Below are positions 5,054-7,357 of a stretch of DNA of 7,357 nucleotides, piece after piece. Positions within the stretch are counted from its first letter, which is position 1. Every line of letters begins with the position of its first letter. This stretch comes from Bacillota bacterium (GTDB lineage Bacteria > Bacillota > Tb-RUG-66): the NCBI GenBank assembly GCA_016288255.1, contig JAEEYS010000136.1:1-7357 (forward strand), written 5' to 3'. The translations under genes were made by a program, and so were the position numbers. The notes beneath the pieces were generated by a model. The model saw nothing but the letters and a program-made list of their open reading frames with translations. It ran no database searches and had not been told where the DNA came from.

Positions 5054-5848
5054 ATGGGAATCATCAAGATCAGCAGTAAAACCAACACAGTGATCAAAAC
5101 TGTCAAAGCGCTGCAGCAAAAAAAGAATAGAGCGGATGAAAAGAAATTTGTTTTGGAAGGGATCCATTTGATCGAAGAGGCAGTGAAGGCAGGCATCTTT
5201 TTGGAAACTGTGATCATAGCAGAATCTTTTTTGCCGGAAGAAGTTTCTTTTTGGGAGAAACTGCCGGATATGATCTATGAGGTGCCGGACAGCTTGTTTC
5301 GATCTATCAGTCAAACGGTGACACCGCAGGGGATCTTGGCGGTGGCGCCTTTTGTGGATGGAGATTTAAAAGAAGCAGAAGAAGATCGCTTGATCCTGAT
5401 CGCGGACGGGATACAAGACCCCGGCAATTTGGGAACGATCCTTCGTTCCGCCGCTGCTTTTGGTGTGGATACGGTATGTTTGTTAAAAGGCACCGTAGAT
5501 CTGTATAACGAGAAAACAGTGAGAAGCACCATGGGCGCTTTGTTTCAGGTCAAATTGGTCATGGTGGAGGAAGAAGAGTATCTCTTTTCTTCTTTAAAGG
5601 CGCTGGGGTTTACGGTTTTGGCGGCGGATGTACATGGCAAGATAGACATCAAAGACGTTTTTGTAAAAGACCAAAAGACTGCCGTGATCATGGGAAATGA
5701 AGGGAACGGGATCCGGCAGGAGATATTGGCGCGCTGTGATCAGACATTTTATATTCCTATAGAGAAAAAAACGGAGTCTTTGAACGTATCGGTTGCGGCG
5801 GCGGTGGTGATGTACGAATACCAAAGGCAGAATAGCTGCCGTGATTGA
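5054..5848 (+). CDS. rlmP: SpoU/TrmH-family 23S rRNA 2'-O-methyltransferase (YsgA/RlmP type)
   Basis: 264 residues. Predicted SPOUT-class enzyme that uses S-adenosylmethionine to methylate a ribose 2'-OH. The B. subtilis protein encoded next to pheS, YsgA/RlmP, makes Gm2553 in the A-loop of 23S rRNA, and the same position before pheS supports orthology. The N-terminal substrate-binding domain includes FVLEGIHLIEEA at 32-43. The trefoil-knot catalytic domain has motif 1 DPGNLGTILRSAAAFG at 122-137 (Asn125, Arg131), motif 2 IMGNEGNGI at 212-220, and motif 3 IPIEKKTESLNVSVAAAV at 234-251. The start is ATG 5054, after GGAAAGGG. A longer frame from TTG 4985 lies inside the rplT terminator. No promoter is obvious between that terminator and the gene, so it may depend on readthrough or a weak promoter. 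The target nucleotide is inferred. Confidence 0.88.
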   Translation: MGIIKISSKTNTVIKTVKALQQKKNRADEKKFVLEGIHLIEEAVKAGIFLETVIIAESFLPEEVSFWEKLPDMIYEVPDSLFRSISQTVTPQGILAVAPFVDGDLKEAEEDRLILIADGIQDPGNLGTILRSAAAFGVDTVCLLKGTVDLYNEKTVRSTMGALFQVKLVMVEEEEYLFSSLKALGFTVLAADVHGKIDIKDVFVKDQKTAVIMGNEGNGIRQEILARCDQTFYIPIEKKTESLNVSVAAAVVMYEYQRQNSCRD

Positions 5849-5975
5849 AAAGGAAAGCCGGATCTTGATGATGGTGGAAATAGACTGTCCTTAAGCAAGC
5901 AAGAGAAGCATATAAACGAGGAGAACCGGTGCATTAAAGCAGGATAAAATAGGATAAAATATTTTGGGAAAAAAG
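5849..5975. other. Intergenic spacer between rlmP and the pheS promoter
   Basis: 127 bases with no credible gene: candidate starts such as ATG GTG near 5870 meet stops within ten codons. No stem followed by a T-run is visible, so the rlmP transcript has no clear terminator of its own and may run into the T-box leader, whose terminator could stop it. The only regularity is the tandem AGGATAAAAT repeat at 5941-5960, listed separately. Confidence 0.5.
5941..5960 (+). repeat. Tandem AGGATAAAAT pair
   Basis: AGGATAAAAT occurs as two exact adjacent copies (5941-5950 and 5951-5960), ending 15 bases before the -35 of the pheS promoter. The A/T-rich run could act as an upstream (UP-like) element, but this is speculative. 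It may equally be a simple slippage duplication. Confidence 0.75.
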
Positions 5976-6003
5976 TTGACAATTTATTTTCAAATACTAT
6001 AAT
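5976..6003 (+). promoter_or_regulatory. Sigma-A promoter of pheST
   Basis: TTGACA (5976-5981), 16 bases, then TATAAT (5998-6003). Both hexamers are perfect. Transcription would start near 6010, about 20 bases before the first conserved T-box element. Confidence 0.9.
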
Positions 6004-6029
6004 ATAGATAATGTATGAATGATTTGAAA

Positions 6030-6272
6030 TGCGATGAAAAAGAAAAGTAAGCTGTTTCGATTGTTTTTAGAGAGTTGTGGCAGGTGAAAGCACAGCAGCA
6101 TAGGGCAGCTGAAGTTCTCTTTGGAGCAGGATAGCTGAATAACAGTAGGCTTGACCGGGTCACCCCGTTATCGGTGAAGAGTGGTTTGGCTTATATTTAT
6201 TTGCTATAAGACCAGACAAATAAGGTGGTAACACGGCAGCTTTCGTCCTTAAGGGGATGGAAGTTTTTTTTT
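6030..6272 (+). promoter_or_regulatory. T-box riboswitch, tRNA-Phe (UUC specifier), controlling pheST
   Basis: This leader RNA senses uncharged tRNA-Phe and allows pheST transcription when the tRNA is not aminoacylated. Stem I can be traced: TGC (6030-6032) pairs with GCA (6126-6128); GATGA and GGA form the kink-turn region; AAAGA (6039-6043) pairs with TCTTT (6118-6122); AGCTG (6050-6054) pairs with CAGCT (6106-6110). These leave a specifier loop of AAAGTA opposite GAAGTTC, with UUC (Phe) at 6115-6117. The stem II region has AGTAGG (6144-6149) and the F-box CCGTTA (6165-6170). Stem III is near 6187-6215. The T-box bulge UGGU (6226-6229) complements the tRNA ACCA end, and its variable U fits discriminator base A. 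The antiterminator (TAAGG...CCTTA, 6221-6251) competes with the terminator at 6240-6272. Confidence 0.93.
6240..6272 (+). terminator. Regulated terminator of the pheS T-box
   Basis: CTTTCGTCC (6240-6248) pairs with GGATGGAAG (6255-6263), including two G-U pairs, around a TTAAGG loop, followed by nine T (6264-6272). Its 5' arm overlaps the 3' arm of the antiterminator, which is the switch. The loop contributes the CCTTA needed by the antiterminator. Confidence 0.88.
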
Positions 6273-6309
6273 GCTCATAACAGAGGATAAAAGCAGGAGG
6301 CGTGAAAAA

Positions 6310-7332
6310 ATGAAAAATATGCTGAAAGAGATTTTAAACGAGAGCATTGAAGCTTTGAACAAGGCAGACAGTCTGGAAGAATTGGAGAATTTAAAAGTAA
6401 AAGTATTGGGCAGAAAAGGATCCTTAACTTCGATCTTGAGAGGGATGAAAGATCTAAGCAAGGAAGAACGTCCCATGATGGGAAAATACGCCAATGAGAT
6501 CCGGGAAAAGATCGAAAACAGTTTGGCTGAAAAAGAAAAAATCCTACAGGAAAAACGCAAAGAGTTTTTATTGGAAAGAGAACGGATCGATGTGACCATG
6601 CCGGGCAAAAAGGCAGAAAGAGGTAATGTGCATCCTTTGACCAAGACCATCAATGAAGTCAAATCCGTTTTTATCGGGCTTGGTTATGACGTGGTGGACG
6701 GCCCGGAAGTAGAATTGACCTATTATAATTTTGACGCTTTGAATGCGCCGAAATTCCATCCTTCCAGAGATTATCAGGATACGTTCTATATCAATCCGGA
6801 AATCGTGCTGAGGACCCAGACTTCGCCTATGCAGGCAAGAACGATGGAAAAAAACGCACCGCCGCTCAAGATCATTGCGCCGGGACGTGTGTATCGGAAT
6901 GATAATTTGGACGCGACCCATTCGCCGCTGTTTACGCAGATGGAAGGGCTGGCAGTGGGAAAAGGCATCAGTTTCGGCGATTTAAAAGGGACTTTGACCA
7001 CTTTTTGCAAAGCGATTTTCGGGGAAGAAAGAGAAGTCAGATTCAGGCCTCATAACTTTCCGTTTACCGAACCCAGCGCCGAAGTGGATATTTCCTGTAT
7101 CGTCTGCGGCGGAAAAGGCTGCCGGGTATGCTCCGATACCGGCTGGATCGAAATTTTAGGCGCGGGGATGGTGCATCCCAACGTGCTTGCTATGGCGGGA
7201 TATGATCCGAATGAAGTATCCGGTTTTGCGTTCGGCTTGGAGATTGAAAGGACCTGCATTCCGAAATACGGCATGAACGCTATCCGCGCTTTTTATGAAA
7301 ACGATAATCGGTTCTTGGAACAGTTCAAATAA
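6310..7332 (+). CDS. pheS: Phenylalanine--tRNA ligase alpha subunit
   Basis: 340 residues, usual size. Catalytic subunit of the cytoplasmic alpha2-beta2 enzyme that charges tRNA-Phe. The N-terminal coiled coil that contacts tRNA covers about 1-90. The class II core has HPL at 108-110, FDALNAPKFHPSRDYQDTFY at 141-160, LRTQTSPMQARTM at 167-179, GRVYRND (motif 2) at 192-198, FTQMEG at 208-213, FPFTEPSAEVD at 250-260, a four-cysteine cluster (Cys263, 266, 271, 274), and motif 3 GFAFGLEIERTCIPKYG at 305-321. The cysteine cluster recurs in many PheS proteins. Motif 3 is unusual: Glu311 stands where the family normally has Gly, and TCIPKYG differs from the usual (T/A)MLKYG, though the class II Arg314 is kept. 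The start is ATG 6310, 9 bases after AGGAGG (6295-6300). A longer frame from TTG 6271 would overlap the T-box terminator. Confidence 0.96.
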   Translation: MKNMLKEILNESIEALNKADSLEELENLKVKVLGRKGSLTSILRGMKDLSKEERPMMGKYANEIREKIENSLAEKEKILQEKRKEFLLERERIDVTMPGKKAERGNVHPLTKTINEVKSVFIGLGYDVVDGPEVELTYYNFDALNAPKFHPSRDYQDTFYINPEIVLRTQTSPMQARTMEKNAPPLKIIAPGRVYRNDNLDATHSPLFTQMEGLAVGKGISFGDLKGTLTTFCKAIFGEEREVRFRPHNFPFTEPSAEVDISCIVCGGKGCRVCSDTGWIEILGAGMVHPNVLAMAGYDPNEVSGFAFGLEIERTCIPKYGMNAIRAFYENDNRFLEQFK

Positions 7333-7352
7333 GGAAAGGGGAGGAAGAGAGT

Positions 7353-7357
7353 ATGTT
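7353..7357 (+). CDS. pheT: Start of the next gene, probably pheT (truncated by window edge)
   Basis: An ATG at 7353 follows GGAGG (7340-7344) with 8 bases of spacing, 20 bases after the pheS stop. Only five bases are inside the window, so identity rests entirely on the near-universal pheS-pheT order and the T-box leader that would control both subunits. Confidence 0.6.

Noticed and set aside
6271..6309. 13-residue N-terminal extension of pheS from TTG 6271
   Set aside because: It starts in the U-tract of the T-box terminator; ATG 6310 has AGGAGG at 9 bases and gives the normal PheS length.
6249..7274. Several - strand frames opposite pheS
   Set aside because: The conserved PheS motifs account for the coding signal; the opposite frames have no start signals or homology that I recognise.

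Overview
The window looks like a chromosomal segment of an endospore-forming, low-to-moderate-GC Firmicute, most likely a member of the Clostridia. Four things point there: an intact sporulation sigma factor SigK with a membrane-type pro-sequence, the conserved infC-rpmI-rplT operon, a T-box riboswitch in front of pheS, and purine-rich AGGAGG ribosome binding sites throughout. I see no insertion sequence, phage gene, CRISPR array, tRNA or rRNA. This is core-genome DNA, and its interest lies mainly in its regulatory RNA and sporulation signals.

Layout, left to right. (1) Positions 1-943 hold the 3' part of an MGT-type glycosyltransferase on the + strand, cut by the left edge. (2) It converges on a THUMP-domain rRNA methyltransferase (RlmL/YpsC type, - strand, 1190-2371). 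A 14-bp perfect inverted repeat between them can terminate both. (3) Divergent from rlmL is a 52-codon DUF1540-type cysteine-rich protein (2584-2742), preceded by a forespore sigma-G-like promoter. (4) It converges on sigK (- strand, 2801-3496) across a shared bidirectional terminator that takes in the last base of the sigK stop codon. (5) The 358 bases between sigK and infC hold a sigma-E-like -10 box for sigK, two strong sigma-A promoters for infC, and a leader with an intrinsic terminator and a duplicated 12-mer that looks like an L20-type attenuator. (6) infC, rpmI and rplT follow, then a strong terminator. (7) Next come an rRNA 2'-O-methyltransferase of the SpoU/YsgA (RlmP) type, a sigma-A promoter, a tRNA-Phe T-box leader with a UUC specifier, pheS, and the first bases of pheT.

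How the genes work together. Most of the window serves translation: initiation factor IF3, ribosomal proteins L35 and L20, two predicted 23S rRNA methyltransferases and phenylalanyl-tRNA synthetase. Both translation operons appear to be controlled by premature termination, one probably by free L20 and one by uncharged tRNA-Phe. The sporulation genes (sigK and the DUF1540 gene) sit between them and have sporulation-type promoter elements.

Several gene starts are set by ribosome binding sites and family alignment rather than by the longest open frame. infC has no ATG, GTG or CTG start available and probably begins at ATA 3856 (or ATT 3853). sigK begins at ATG 3496, rlmP at ATG 5054 and pheS at ATG 6310. 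I found no clearly new multi-gene system. The best leads are the infC leader and start codon, the DUF1540 gene with its sporulation promoter, the retained SigK pro-sequence, and an unusual motif 3 in PheS.
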